Assembly: GCA_949291295.1 (NCBI GenBank)
Contig: CASEVE010000010.1
Span: 1-64,000, forward strand
Reading direction: 5' to 3'
Length of the DNA stretch: 64,000 nucleotides
DNA from: an uncultured Olsenella sp.
GTDB lineage: Bacteria > Actinomycetota > Coriobacteriia > Coriobacteriales > Atopobiaceae
Below, piece after piece: positions 41,819 through 50,740 of the stretch. Made by a program: the position numbers and the translations under genes. Below the pieces are notes generated by a model. It saw only the letters and a list, made by a program, of their open reading frames with translations. It did not search any database and was not told the DNA's origin. Position 1 is the stretch's first letter; every line of letters begins with the position of its first letter.

Positions 41819-43489
41819 GTGAGCCGTACACCCAGCTACCAACCAAAGCACCTGAGGGTCGCGTCCGCGTCCACCCCCGCTCCCGACCCCGAGCCTGCAT
41901 CTGCCGAGCAGAGCACCCAGGAGCAGGTCGGCAAAAGCGCCGCCCTCATGAGCGTGCTCGTGGTCGTGAGCCGACTCACCGGCTTTTTGAGGACCTGGGG
42001 CCAGGCCTACGCCATCGGCGTCACCGTCATGGCGAGCTGCTACTCCATCGCCAACAACCTCCCGAACCAGCTCTACGAGCTCGTTGCCGCGGGCATGCTC
42101 ACCACGGCCTTCCTGCCGGTCTACATGACGGTGAAAAAGCGCTCGGGCAGGGAGGGGGCAAGCGCCTACACCTCCAACCTCGTCTCTATCGTGCTTGTGG
42201 TCATGGGCGCCGTGGCCGTCCTCGGCTTCATCTTTGCCGCACAGATGGTCTACACCCAGTCCTTTACCGCGACGGACGACTTTGACTTCAACCTCGCCGT
42301 CTACTTCTTCCGCTTCTTCGTGATCGAGGTTGTGCTCTACGCGCTCTCGTCGATCTTCTCGGGCGTGCTCAACGCGGAGCGCGACTACTTCTGGGGTCAG
42401 GCGGCGCCCATCTTCAACAACTTTGTCACCACGGCCTCCTTCATAGCCTACGCTGCGCTTGCCGACAAGAACCCGCAGGTGGCACTTCTCATCCTCGCGC
42501 TCGGCAATCCCCTGGGCGTGGCGATGCAGGTCCTGCTCCAGATTCCTCCCATGCTGCGGCACGGCATCCGCCTTCGCTTCCGCATAGACCTGCGCGACCC
42601 GCTCCTCAAGGAGACGCTCAAGATAGGCGTTCCCTCCATCGCCGTGGTCATCGCCTCCTTTGTGACAACATCGGTCCAGTCGAGCTCGGCGCTTTCCGTG
42701 ACGGCCACGGGAGCTTCGATCACATACTACTCGCGCCTGTGGTACACGTTGCCCTACTCGATTCTCACGGTGCCCATCACCACCGCGATGTTCACCGAGC
42801 TCTCTGACAGCTGGGCTAAGGGCGACAAGGACTCGTTCACGCGCGGCATCGTCTCGGGAACGGGTCAGATCCTGTTCTTCTCGCTGCCCTTCATGTTCTA
42901 CCTCATGGTCTTCTCGGTGCCCCTCATCTCCATCCTTGCGGCGGGGAGCTTTACGAGCGAGGCGCTGGCGATGACCGCCTCCTACCTCTCCGCGTACGCG
43001 ATCTCGCTTCCCGTCTATGCCGTCTACATGTACCTTCAGAAGGTTGCCTCGGCGATGCGTCGGATGATGCTCTGTGCGGTGGCAAACGCCATCGCCGCCG
43101 TTGTGCAGGTTGTGGCGCTGCTTGCGCTTACGCCGGTCTTTGGCCTTGACTTTGTGGCCTTCTCCTCAACGCTCTTCTTTGTCACCCTCTGCGTGGTCAT
43201 GTTTGCGAGCCTGCGCCGCTCGCTTGGCCCCATCGGCCTTGGCAGCATGCTTGGATCGGCCGTCCGCGCCGCCCTTCTTGGCCTTGTGGGCGCGCTTGTG
43301 GGCGCGCTTGTGCTCCGTCTGCTCAACTCCGCGCTCGGGAACTGCTCGGGCTCGATGCTGCGCTCTTTGGCCTACTGCGTTGCCGGTGGCATCCCGGCGC
43401 TCGTGGTGACCTATGGCGGCGCGCTCCTTTTGCACGTGCCCGAGGCGGCCGTGATCGGTCGGCTTGCGCGACGGCTCGCGCGTCGATAG
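41819..43489 (+). CDS. murJ: Lipid II flippase MurJ
   Basis: 556 residues from GTG 41819, with GAGGAGGAA upstream. A Pro/Ser-rich cytosolic leader of ~40 residues is followed by about 14 membrane helices of the MOP-superfamily MviN/MurJ type. Recognisable blocks: SRLTGFLRTWGQAYAIG, NNLPNQLYELVAAGMLTTAFLPVY and the late YTLPYSILTVPITTAMFTELS. Moves lipid II across the membrane for peptidoglycan assembly. A GC-rich hairpin at 43511-43542 follows the stop. Confidence 0.92.
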   Translation: MSRTPSYQPKHLRVASASTPAPDPEPASAEQSTQEQVGKSAALMSVLVVVSRLTGFLRTWGQAYAIGVTVMASCYSIANNLPNQLYELVAAGMLTTAFLPVYMTVKKRSGREGASAYTSNLVSIVLVVMGAVAVLGFIFAAQMVYTQSFTATDDFDFNLAVYFFRFFVIEVVLYALSSIFSGVLNAERDYFWGQAAPIFNNFVTTASFIAYAALADKNPQVALLILALGNPLGVAMQVLLQIPPMLRHGIRLRFRIDLRDPLLKETLKIGVPSIAVVIASFVTTSVQSSSALSVTATGASITYYSRLWYTLPYSILTVPITTAMFTELSDSWAKGDKDSFTRGIVSGTGQILFFSLPFMFYLMVFSVPLISILAAGSFTSEALAMTASYLSAYAISLPVYAVYMYLQKVASAMRRMMLCAVANAIAAVVQVVALLALTPVFGLDFVAFSSTLFFVTLCVVMFASLRRSLGPIGLGSMLGSAVRAALLGLVGALVGALVLRLLNSALGNCSGSMLRSLAYCVAGGIPALVVTYGGALLLHVPEAAVIGRLARRLARR

Positions 43490-43510
43490 CGGCAACATCG
43501 AGGTGGCGTT

Positions 43511-43542
43511 GCGGCGGGCGGCGAGTCGCGGCCGCCCGCCGC
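43511..43542. terminator. GC-rich hairpin between convergent murJ and an acidic-protein gene
   Basis: GCGGCGGGCGGC (43511-43522) and GCCGCCCGCCGC (43531-43542) are perfectly complementary around an 8-nt loop. No T-run on either side, so termination is likely but unproven. Confidence 0.5.
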
Positions 43543-43571
43543 ATGGATGAGGTGCCCCTTGCCCCTTGGGC

Positions 43572-44096
43572 CTAGCGCCTCACAAAGAGCTCGTCGCAGT
43601 GATTGATCACGATGTTGATGCCCGCCGTGCCAAGAAGCCCGCGCGCGTAGCCGAGCGGGTCCCCGAGAAGCGTGGTCTCGTCCCCAAGCGGGTCCCCAAG
43701 TCCCGACCAGATGTCCTCCGCCTCTCGCATCTCCTCCTCAAGGCCTTCGTCTCCGTGCTTTGTGGTCAGGCTTCCCATCTCCTCCTCGATGAGCTCCATG
43801 AGGCGCGACTCAGCCTCTTCCTCCTCGGTGGGCTCGTGCTCCTCCTCGCTGTCCTGCTGCTCTCTCTGGGGTTTGAGCACGCCCTTGCCCCGCTCCCGAA
43901 TCTCGTCTTCGAGCTCGCCTCTCCACTCCTCGAGGCGCTCGCAGAGGAGATAGCTGATCTCCTCGGCAAAACTGGGGTCGCGCGCCTCCTCCGGGCTCAC
44001 GTGGATGACGAGAACGTCTTCGGGCAGCTCCTCTCTGGGCGCGTTCGAACCTGCGCAGCTCACGGCGAGCCGTGCGTCGGGCCAGTACAGTGACAT
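43572..44096 (-). CDS. Uncharacterised acidic protein
   Basis: 174 residues from ATG 44096 (MSLYWPDARLAVSC), with GAAGGGAG upstream. The longer frame to 44129 lacks a start signal. Glu-rich, predicted helical centre (EEEHEPTEEEEAESRLMELIEEEMG) flanked by a hydrophobic N-terminus (RLAVSCAG..EDVLVIHVSPEEA) and a C-terminal GTAGINIVINHCDELFV. No membrane helix or known motif. I do not recognise the family. Transcribed away from the his operon. Confidence 0.6.
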   Translation of the reverse strand: MSLYWPDARLAVSCAGSNAPREELPEDVLVIHVSPEEARDPSFAEEISYLLCERLEEWRGELEDEIRERGKGVLKPQREQQDSEEEHEPTEEEEAESRLMELIEEEMGSLTTKHGDEGLEEEMREAEDIWSGLGDPLGDETTLLGDPLGYARGLLGTAGINIVINHCDELFVRR

Positions 44097-44340
44097 TGCG
44101 TGCTCCCTTCTCTTGGTTACGGGTGGCACAGCCTATCAGCGGTTTCAATACGCTGCCTGACCGTTATCTGACACGAAGCTGACACCGCAGCTTCCGGGCT
44201 CGGCTCGGTATCCGTCTGATGAAATTGCTCGGCGGGCGGTCGGTTTTTGGGGCCGCGCGGTCGATTATGGGCAGGTGGGCTTTTGGTGCCGCGCTCGTGA
44301 GTGCATCTATAGGCTCCCAAACAACTCAGGCACCCGTACG

Positions 44341-44356
44341 CTTTAGTATGCTAAAG
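44341..44356 (+). promoter_or_regulatory. Short palindrome (operator candidate) before the his operon
   Basis: CTTTAG-TATG-CTAAAG, 51 bp before the hisZG start. Its TATGCT could serve as a -10, though no matching -35 is seen. The rest of the 44097-44406 gap holds two diverged direct copies of GGGCGGTCGGTTTTTGG..GCCGCGC (about 44234 and 44269) and no gene. Confidence 0.4.
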
Positions 44357-44406
44357 TGAACGAGTTGACATGACGTACCCTTCCTCCGACCAGGAAAGGA
44401 CCAACC

Positions 44407-46074
44407 GTGAGAGCAAGCACCCCCCGAGGGTTCAGAGACATTCTCCCGAGAGAGGCACAGGCGCGCGAGCGCATCTCGGATGCCGTGCGCGCGTGCTTCT
44501 CGTCGCACGGCTATCTGCCCGTTGAGACCCCGCTTCTGGAGGAGCGCTCCGTCCTGGAGCGCGGGGGCCGAATCAAGGACTCCGCCTTCCAGCTCTTTGA
44601 TACCGACCAGACCCTGCTCATGCTGCGCCCCGACCTCACGCTTCCCGTGGCGAGGCTCGTTGCGGGCCGCGTCTGCGCAGGAGAGCTTCCGGCGCGCCTT
44701 CGCTACAGCGCCCCGGTGGTGCGCGAGGAGCCGAGCCTGCGCGGCCAGCCTCGTCAGTTCACGCAGCTCGGCGTCGAGCTCGTGGCCGAGGAGGGATCTG
44801 CCTCGGAGGCCGAGGTCGTGAGGCTCCTTGCCGAGACGCTCGACACGCTCGAGGTGCCGGCGTGGCGCATCGTCTTTGGCTCGCCGGTGCCCGTAAACGC
44901 ACTTCTCGACGCCTGCTCGCCAAGCCCCGAGTTTGCCGAGCGCGTCCGTGAGCTCGTCCACGACTCCGACCTCGTCACGCTCGACGAGGTCATAGCTGCC
45001 GAGAAGGACCTCGATCCCGCTGCCGCCCGCGCACTCCACGAGGTGTGTCGCATGGGAGGCGGCCTCGAGGTGATCCGCCGGCTCGACGACCTTCTCGCCT
45101 CCGCGGGCGTTTCCGCCGGTCTGCGCGGAACCGCCGAGCTCAGGACGCTTGCGGGAGAGCTCGCTGACCTCTTTGAGGACGGCCGCCTCTCCTTTGACTT
45201 CTCGATCATCAACTCGTTTGACTACTACACCGGCATCATCTTCAAGGGGTACGCCGAGGGCATCGCCGCAAGCCTCGCCTCGGGCGGCCGCTATGACGCG
45301 GTCTTGGCCAACCTTGGGCGCCCCGGTCTCATTGCCTGCGGATTTGCCCTGTCGCTCGAGCGCCTTCAGGAGGTTCTTGGCGAGCCGGGGGAGTCGGGCG
45401 TGGTCACTCCTGGCGTGCGCCTCGCGGAGCGGCCGCTGAGAATCGCCGTTCCCAAGGGCTCGCTCTTCAAGGACACCGTCCGCATGCTCGCTGCGGCGGG
45501 GCTTCCCACCGCGGAGCTCCAGGACCTTGGTCGCCGTCTCGTGGTGCGTGAGGGTGACGTCGAGTATGTGATCGTGCGCGCCCAGGACGCCCCGGCCTTT
45601 GTGGGACACGGCGGCGCCGACTGCGGCTTCTGTGGCACGGACTCGCTCGTGGAGGCAGACCTGGACCTTCTCCAGCTCGTTGACATGGGCTACGGGGCCT
45701 GCCGCTTTGTGGTGGCAGAGCCCCGCTCGCGCGCCGGCGAGGCGGAGCGCAACTACGCGTGGCGCGGTACGGTGCGCGTTGCCACCAAGTACCCGCGCAT
45801 CACGCGACGCTACTACGAGTCGATTGGCCAGCAGGTCGATATTGTGACCCTGCACGGCAACATCGAGCTTGGGCCCATCGTGGGCATGACCGATCGCATT
45901 GTGGACATCACGGCTACGGGCACCACGCTCGCCGAGAACGACCTCGTGATCGTCGACGAGGTCATGGAGTGCTCGGCGCGCTTCTTCGCTGGTCCCGCCG
46001 CCTATCGCTGCGACAAGAGAATTCGCGACCTCGCCGCGCGCCTCGCGGAGGTCAGGAAGGGGAGTGAGTCATGA
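44407..46074 (+). CDS. hisZG: Fused HisZ-HisG ATP phosphoribosyltransferase
   Basis: First step of histidine synthesis (ATP + PRPP). 555 residues from GTG 44407. Residues 1-340 are HisZ, the catalytically dead histidyl-tRNA-synthetase-like regulatory subunit: [46 protein letters not shown] and FDYYTGIIFKGY. Residues 342-555 are a complete short-form HisG (RIAVPKGSLFKDTVRML, GGADCGFCGTDSLVE, RVATKYPRITRRYYE, GMTDRIVDITATGTTL). In most bacteria these are separate chains that form a hetero-octamer; here they share one frame through a ~15-residue Gly/Pro linker. hisD overlaps as ATGA. Confidence 0.93.
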   Translation: MRASTPRGFRDILPREAQARERISDAVRACFSSHGYLPVETPLLEERSVLERGGRIKDSAFQLFDTDQTLLMLRPDLTLPVARLVAGRVCAGELPARLRYSAPVVREEPSLRGQPRQFTQLGVELVAEEGSASEAEVVRLLAETLDTLEVPAWRIVFGSPVPVNALLDACSPSPEFAERVRELVHDSDLVTLDEVIAAEKDLDPAAARALHEVCRMGGGLEVIRRLDDLLASAGVSAGLRGTAELRTLAGELADLFEDGRLSFDFSIINSFDYYTGIIFKGYAEGIAASLASGGRYDAVLANLGRPGLIACGFALSLERLQEVLGEPGESGVVTPGVRLAERPLRIAVPKGSLFKDTVRMLAAAGLPTAELQDLGRRLVVREGDVEYVIVRAQDAPAFVGHGGADCGFCGTDSLVEADLDLLQLVDMGYGACRFVVAEPRSRAGEAERNYAWRGTVRVATKYPRITRRYYESIGQQVDIVTLHGNIELGPIVGMTDRIVDITATGTTLAENDLVIVDEVMECSARFFAGPAAYRCDKRIRDLAARLAEVRKGSES

Positions 46075-47399
46075 GGACGGTACGGCTTTCGGGGGATGCA
46101 CGCCTTTCGCAGGCGGACCTCAACCGCAGCGGCGCCCTGCCGGCCGAGGTCATTGCCTCTGCCGAGAAGATCGTGGATGACGTGCGCGAGCGCGGGGACG
46201 CCGCGGTGCGCGAGTGCTGCCTGCGCTTTGACGGCACGTGCCCGGAGCGCTTCCGCGTCTCCGATGACCTTCTCGCCAATGCGCTCGAGGCGGTGCCGGG
46301 CGAGTTTCTAGCGGCCCTCACGCACGCCCGAGACCAGATTCGCGACTTCCACGAGCGCGAGCGCGAGCAGTCCTGGTTCACCACCCGCGCGGACGGCACG
46401 ATGCTCGGTGTGAAGGTGACACCCGTTGCCTCCGCCGCGCTCTACGTGCCCGGAGGGCGCGCCCAGTACCCCTCGACCGTTCTCATGGACGCCATTCCGG
46501 CCAAGGTTGCCGGGGTGGAGCGTGTGATCATGGTGACACCGCCGCAGAGGGACGGCTCGATCTCTTCCTACACGCTCGCCGCTGCGGCGCTTGCCGGCGT
46601 GGACGAGGTCTATGCCGTGGGCGGGGCTCAGGCCATCGGCGCGGTGGCGTATGGCACCGAGTCCATCCCGGCGGTCGAGAAGATCGTGGGGCCGGGCAAT
46701 GCCTTCGTTGCTGCCGCCAAGCGCTACGTCTCAGGTGACGTGGGCATCGACATGGTGGCCGGACCCTCCGAGGTGTGCGTGCTCGCGGACGGCGTTGCCG
46801 AGCCGGAGGTGGTTGCCGCCGACCTCATGGCCCAGGCGGAGCACGACCCGATGGCGAGCTGCTACCTCGTCACCTGCGACCCCGAGCTTCCGGGGCGGGT
46901 GGTTGCCGCCATCGAGACGCTCGTCTCGCAGAGCCCGCGCGAGGAGATTACGCGCGCGAGCCTTGACGACCGAGGGGTGATCGTGGTCTGTGACACGCTC
47001 GACGCTGCCATCGACGCCATCAACGTGATCGCGTCCGAGCACCTGGAGCTCCACTGTGAGGACGCCCTGGCCCTTCTCGGCCGCGTGCGCAACGCCGGGG
47101 CCATCTTCGTGGGTCCCTGGAGCTCGGAGCCCCTAGGCGACTACGTTGCCGGCCCCAACCACACGCTGCCCACGGGCGGAACCGCGCGCTTCTCCAACCC
47201 GCTCGGCGTCTACGATTTCCAGAAGCGCTCGAGCGTCATCTGCTACACGCCCGAGGGGCTTCTCGCCGACGCACCGGCAACGCAGACCATCGCCCACGCC
47301 GAAGGCCTCTGGGCCCACGCCCTCTCCGTGGAGCTCCGCCGCCGCCTCGCCGAAGAAACGTTACGAAGGGACAGTCCCTTCGTAACGTTGGAGGATTGA
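46071..47399 (+). CDS. hisD: Histidinol dehydrogenase
   Basis: 442 residues. Oxidises L-histidinol to histidine with NAD. Signature AALYVPGGRAQYPSTVLM, GGAQAIGAVAYGTESI, EKIVGPGNAFVAAAKR, DMVAGPSE, LMAQAEHDP, ASEHLELH, AGPNHTLPTGGTARF and HAEGLWAHALSVELR cover the whole enzyme. The start overlaps hisZG as ATGA. The last ~12 residues (TLRRDSPFVTLED) are encoded by the palindrome at 47357-47389, so the native C-terminus has been replaced or extended. Confidence 0.95.
   Translation: MRTVRLSGDARLSQADLNRSGALPAEVIASAEKIVDDVRERGDAAVRECCLRFDGTCPERFRVSDDLLANALEAVPGEFLAALTHARDQIRDFHEREREQSWFTTRADGTMLGVKVTPVASAALYVPGGRAQYPSTVLMDAIPAKVAGVERVIMVTPPQRDGSISSYTLAAAALAGVDEVYAVGGAQAIGAVAYGTESIPAVEKIVGPGNAFVAAAKRYVSGDVGIDMVAGPSEVCVLADGVAEPEVVAADLMAQAEHDPMASCYLVTCDPELPGRVVAAIETLVSQSPREEITRASLDDRGVIVVCDTLDAAIDAINVIASEHLELHCEDALALLGRVRNAGAIFVGPWSSEPLGDYVAGPNHTLPTGGTARFSNPLGVYDFQKRSSVICYTPEGLLADAPATQTIAHAEGLWAHALSVELRRRLAEETLRRDSPFVTLED
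47357..47389. repeat. Palindrome inside the 3' end of hisD
   Basis: Perfect 15-bp arms around CAG, AACGTTACGAAGGGA on the left. The core is identical to the 31601 element. The hisD stop and the hisC ribosome-binding site (TTGGAGGATTG) follow within 10 bases. Confidence 0.9.
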
Positions 47400-47400
47400 T

Positions 47401-48477
47401 ATGGACGTCAGCGATCGCCTGAGGCCGGCGCTGCGCGGCTTTGAGCCGTACGATCCGGCGTTCTCCCCGTGCCGCGTGAACCTCTCGGCCAACGAGAACA
47501 CGCACGAGCTGCCCGGGGAGCTGCGCGCCGCCATAAACGCCGCGCTACTTGCCACGCCGCTCAACCGATACCCGGACCCCATGGCAAACGAGCTGCGCGA
47601 TGCCCTCGCCGCGCGCCACGGCCTTGCCCGCGAGAACATCTGCGTGGGCAACGGCGGCGATGAGCTGCTCTTCAACCTGCTCTTTGCCTTTGGCGGCCCG
47701 GGGCGCCGCGTGGTCAGCTGCCCGCCGGACTTCTCCGAGTACGCCAACTTTGCCGCGATGTGCGAGTGCGAGGTCACGCCCGTCTGGCGCAGCCCGGATG
47801 ACTTCTCGATTGACGCCGACGCCCTCCTGGCCGCCGCGGGCGACGCGGCGCTCGTGATTCTCACCTCGCCCAACAACCCAACGGGAGACCTGCTCGACCG
47901 CGCGCTCGTCGAGCGCCTGCTCGAAAGGACGAACGCCCTCGTGCTCGTGGACGAGGCCTATGTCGAGTTTGCCCCCAAGGGCGCAAGCGTCATGGACCTT
48001 CTTCCGAGAAACCCGCGCCTCATGGTGCTGCGCACGCTCTCCAAGGCCTTTGGCCTCGCCGGCGTTCGCGTGGGTTATCTCGCGGCTGACCCAGCTGTCG
48101 TAGACGCGCTCGGCGCCGTCCGTCAGATATACTCCGTTGACGTGGAGGCGCAGGCCGTCGCGCTTGCGGCCGTGAGGCACCGTGACGCCCTGGCCCCCGT
48201 GGTGGCAGATATTGTGTCCGAGCGCGAGCGCCTGTTCGCGGGCCTCACGGAGCTGCCGGGCGTGCATGTGTGGCCCTCGGCCGCCAACTTTGTGCTCGCG
48301 CGCGTTCCGGGTGCGGCAGAGGTTCGCCGCCGCCTGCGCGACGAGCACTCCGTCCTGGTGCGCGACTTCAGCGCCACTCTGGGGCTCGAGGACTGCCTGC
48401 GACTTTCTGTGGGAACGCGCGAGGAGAACGACGTCCTTCTCGACGCGCTCTCCGTGATACTGAGGGAGGAAGCATGA
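47401..48477 (+). CDS. hisC: Histidinol-phosphate aminotransferase
   Basis: 358 residues. PLP enzyme converting imidazole-acetol phosphate to histidinol phosphate. Fold-type I motifs: NLSANENTHELP, GNGGDELLFNLL, SPNNPTGD, LVDEAYVEF and the PLP-lysine motif LRTLSKAFGLAGVRVGYL; C-terminal R in LRLSVGTREEND. ATG follows hisD by one base, with GGAGG just after the palindrome. hisB starts in its stop codon. Confidence 0.95.
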   Translation: MDVSDRLRPALRGFEPYDPAFSPCRVNLSANENTHELPGELRAAINAALLATPLNRYPDPMANELRDALAARHGLARENICVGNGGDELLFNLLFAFGGPGRRVVSCPPDFSEYANFAAMCECEVTPVWRSPDDFSIDADALLAAAGDAALVILTSPNNPTGDLLDRALVERLLERTNALVLVDEAYVEFAPKGASVMDLLPRNPRLMVLRTLSKAFGLAGVRVGYLAADPAVVDALGAVRQIYSVDVEAQAVALAAVRHRDALAPVVADIVSERERLFAGLTELPGVHVWPSAANFVLARVPGAAEVRRRLRDEHSVLVRDFSATLGLEDCLRLSVGTREENDVLLDALSVILREEA

Positions 48478-49061
48478 CAAGGACCGCAAAGGTCGTCCGC
48501 GCCACGTCCGAGACGGACATCGGAATCTTCGTGGACCTCGACGGCACCGGAGCCGCCGACGTGGAGACGGGTGTGGGCTTCTTTGACCATATGCTCGACG
48601 CCCTGGCGCGCCACTCGCTCATCGACCTCACGGTGCGCGCGAAGGGCGACACGTACGTGGACGACCACCACACCGTTGAGGACACTGGCATCGTGCTCGG
48701 TCAGGCCCTGCGCGAGGCGCTTGGCGACAAGTGCGGCATTCGCCGCTTTGGCTCTGTGCTGGTTCCGCTCGACGAGGCGCTCGTCATGGCGGCCGTTGAC
48801 ATCTCCGGCCGCGGCGAGCTCTACTGGGACGTGCCCATCGGTCCCGCAAAGGTGGGGAGCTTTGACACGGAGCTCGCGCACGAGTTCTTTGCCGGTCTCG
48901 CGCGAGACGCGGGCATCACGCTGCACCTGCGCCTTGTGACGGGCGAGAACGCGCACCACATCATCGAGGCTACGTTCAAGGCTGCGGCGCGCGCTCTGCG
49001 CGAGGCCGTGGAGGCGGACCCGCGCGTCGAGGGCGTGCCCTCCACCAAGGGGAGCCTATGA
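48474..49061 (+). CDS. hisB: Imidazoleglycerol-phosphate dehydratase
   Basis: 195 residues, monofunctional. Mn-binding histidine pairs: FFDHMLDALARHSL, DDHHTVEDTGIVLG, FDTELAHEFF and NAHHIIEATFKAAARALR. No histidinol-phosphatase domain; that activity for the pathway must come from another protein. ATGA overlaps with hisC and hisH at both ends show a tightly coupled operon. Confidence 0.95.
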   Translation: MTRTAKVVRATSETDIGIFVDLDGTGAADVETGVGFFDHMLDALARHSLIDLTVRAKGDTYVDDHHTVEDTGIVLGQALREALGDKCGIRRFGSVLVPLDEALVMAAVDISGRGELYWDVPIGPAKVGSFDTELAHEFFAGLARDAGITLHLRLVTGENAHHIIEATFKAAARALREAVEADPRVEGVPSTKGSL

Positions 49062-49708
49062 TGGCGCGCACGATCGTGGTGGTGGACTACCACAAGGGCA
49101 ACCTCAGCTCCGTTGAGCGCGGGCTGACCGACGCCGGTGGCGAGGTCGTCATCTCGGACGACCCCGAGACCATCTCCAGTGCCGCCGGCGTGGTCTTGCC
49201 GGGGGTGGGCAGCTTCGGCGACGCCATGTCCTTTCTGCGCGAGAGCGGCGAGGCCGAGGCGGTTCTTTCCGCCATAGACCACGAGGTGCCGTTCCTTGGC
49301 ATCTGTCTGGGCCTGCAGCTTCTCTTCGAGCGAGGCGACGAGACGGACGACGGCTCGTGGGCCGAGGGCCTGGGCGTGTTCTCCGGCTCGGCCACGCGTC
49401 TCGAGTCCTCCCGCCTCAAGGTGCCGCACGTGGGCTGGGACCAGATCCACCTCACGCCGCGAGGCAGGGCGTGCCACCTCTTCAGGGGTGTGCCCGAGGG
49501 AGCCAATGTCTACTTCACGCACTCCTTTGCGCTCGACAATGACGTTGAGCAGGGCGTTGTTGCCGCACGCACCCATTACGTGCGCAGCTTTGCCTCGGCG
49601 GTCTGGGATGGCAACGTCTTTGGCGTGCAGTTCCACCCGGAGAAGTCCTCGGCGGTGGGGGCGCAGATACTCTCCAACTTTGTGGACGTGGTCCGAGGCG
49701 GACGATGA
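49058..49708 (+). CDS. hisH: Imidazole glycerol phosphate synthase, glutaminase subunit
   Basis: 216 residues. Class I amidotransferase that feeds ammonia to HisF. VVDYHKGNLSSVERGL, PGVGSFGDAM, catalytic Cys in LGICLGLQLLFE, and the His/Glu of FGVQFHPEKSS. Starts ATGATG overlapping the hisB stop. Its partner hisF is displaced ~2.4 kb downstream by the broken reductase gene and repeats. Confidence 0.95.
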   Translation: MMARTIVVVDYHKGNLSSVERGLTDAGGEVVISDDPETISSAAGVVLPGVGSFGDAMSFLRESGEAEAVLSAIDHEVPFLGICLGLQLLFERGDETDDGSWAEGLGVFSGSATRLESSRLKVPHVGWDQIHLTPRGRACHLFRGVPEGANVYFTHSFALDNDVEQGVVAARTHYVRSFASAVWDGNVFGVQFHPEKSSAVGAQILSNFVDVVRGGR

Positions 49709-49724
49709 CGGCTGGGGGTGCCGC

Positions 49725-50459
49725 ATGATTCTCTTTCCTGCGATCGATCTTGTGGGCGGGCAGGTGGTGCGCCTTGCTCGCGGCGAGCGCGCCCACATGG
49801 ACGTCTACTCGGATGACCCTGCCGCCGTTGCCGAGAAGTTCCGCGACGCCGGTGCCCGATGGGTCCACGTGGTCGACCTCTCCGCCACGCTCGAGGAGGA
49901 CGAGGCCGCCCGCGCCGCCAACGACGCGGCGATTCGTGCGATCTGCTCGGTTGACGGCATCTCGGTCGATGCGGGCGGCGGCGTTCGCGACCTTGCGGCC
50001 GTGGAGCGACTTGCGGACCTGGGCGTGCGAAGGATTGCCATCGGAACGGCGCTCGTGCGCGACGAGGTCTTCGCGGATGAGGCCGCGCGTCAGTTTGGCG
50101 AGCTCGTCGTGGCAGACGTTGCGGCCCGTGACGGAGAGGTGCGCGTGAACGGCTGGCGCGAGGGCGCGGCCCTTACCGCCGACGAGCTCGTGGCGCGCTT
50201 GGCCGGCCTAGGCTATCGCCACCTCGTCTTCACCGACGTGGCGCGCGACGGGATGCGCTGCGGCGTGGACGTCGAGGCGTATCGCCACATAGCCGAGGTC
50301 GCTGGCTTTCCCGTGGTTGCCTCGGGCGGGATCGCGAGCCTGGAGGACCTGCGCGCGCTCGCGGCCCTCGGGCCTGACGTCATCGAGGGCACCATTACCG
50401 GGCGCGCCCTCTACGAGGGGTCCTTCTCGCTTGAGGACGCGCTTGCGGCATGCGCGTAG
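49725..50459 (+). CDS. hisA: ProFAR isomerase
   Basis: 244 residues from ATG 49725 (MILFPAIDLVGG), with GGGGGTG upstream. Half-barrel duplicated (beta-alpha)8 fold: PAIDLVGGQVVRL, WVHVVDLSATLEED, SVDAGGGVRDLA, YRHLVFTDVARDGM, PVVASGGIASLEDL and EGTITGRALYEG. Catalytic D8 and the D of FTDVARDG are present. The catalytic pair fits HisA; whether it also performs the TrpF reaction, as in PriA actinobacteria, cannot be told from sequence alone. Confidence 0.93.
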   Translation: MILFPAIDLVGGQVVRLARGERAHMDVYSDDPAAVAEKFRDAGARWVHVVDLSATLEEDEAARAANDAAIRAICSVDGISVDAGGGVRDLAAVERLADLGVRRIAIGTALVRDEVFADEAARQFGELVVADVAARDGEVRVNGWREGAALTADELVARLAGLGYRHLVFTDVARDGMRCGVDVEAYRHIAEVAGFPVVASGGIASLEDLRALAALGPDVIEGTITGRALYEGSFSLEDALAACA

Positions 50460-50527
50460 TGCCGTGGCTGCCCCGTCGCGTTCCCGCGGCCTGGCGGTCC
50501 CGCAGCTTTCGACCAACCTCCCTCAGC

Positions 50528-50645
50528 GAGTGCGTGAAAGTCCGAGTTTCATATGTGCAACTTCGCGTTTCTCGCCAGCGTTTTCGCAGGTGGCGAGAAG
50601 AGCAAGCTTCCGAATCAGAAAAACTCCTCCCGACTTTCGCGCACT
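50528..50645. repeat. 118-bp hairpin-like element, copy 2
   Basis: Starts GAGTGCGTGAAAGTCCGAG and ends CCGACTTTCGCGCACT. Its reverse complement aligns along nearly its whole length with the 51831 copy, including GGTGGCGAGAAG/CTTCTCGCCACC. It lies between hisA and the reductase pseudogene; the rest of the 50460-50740 gap shows nothing. Confidence 0.85.
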
Positions 50646-50740
50646 GACGGGTGGGGAAGGGGTTCCAATGACGCGGCGAACGAGGGTTGGGTCGTGGCTG
50701 TCCCAGGCGGGGACGAGATGCCAATATGAGAGGGGGTCCC

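Noticed and set aside
44365..44370. TTGACA as the his operon -35 box
   Set aside because: No -10-like hexamer lies 16-18 bp downstream.
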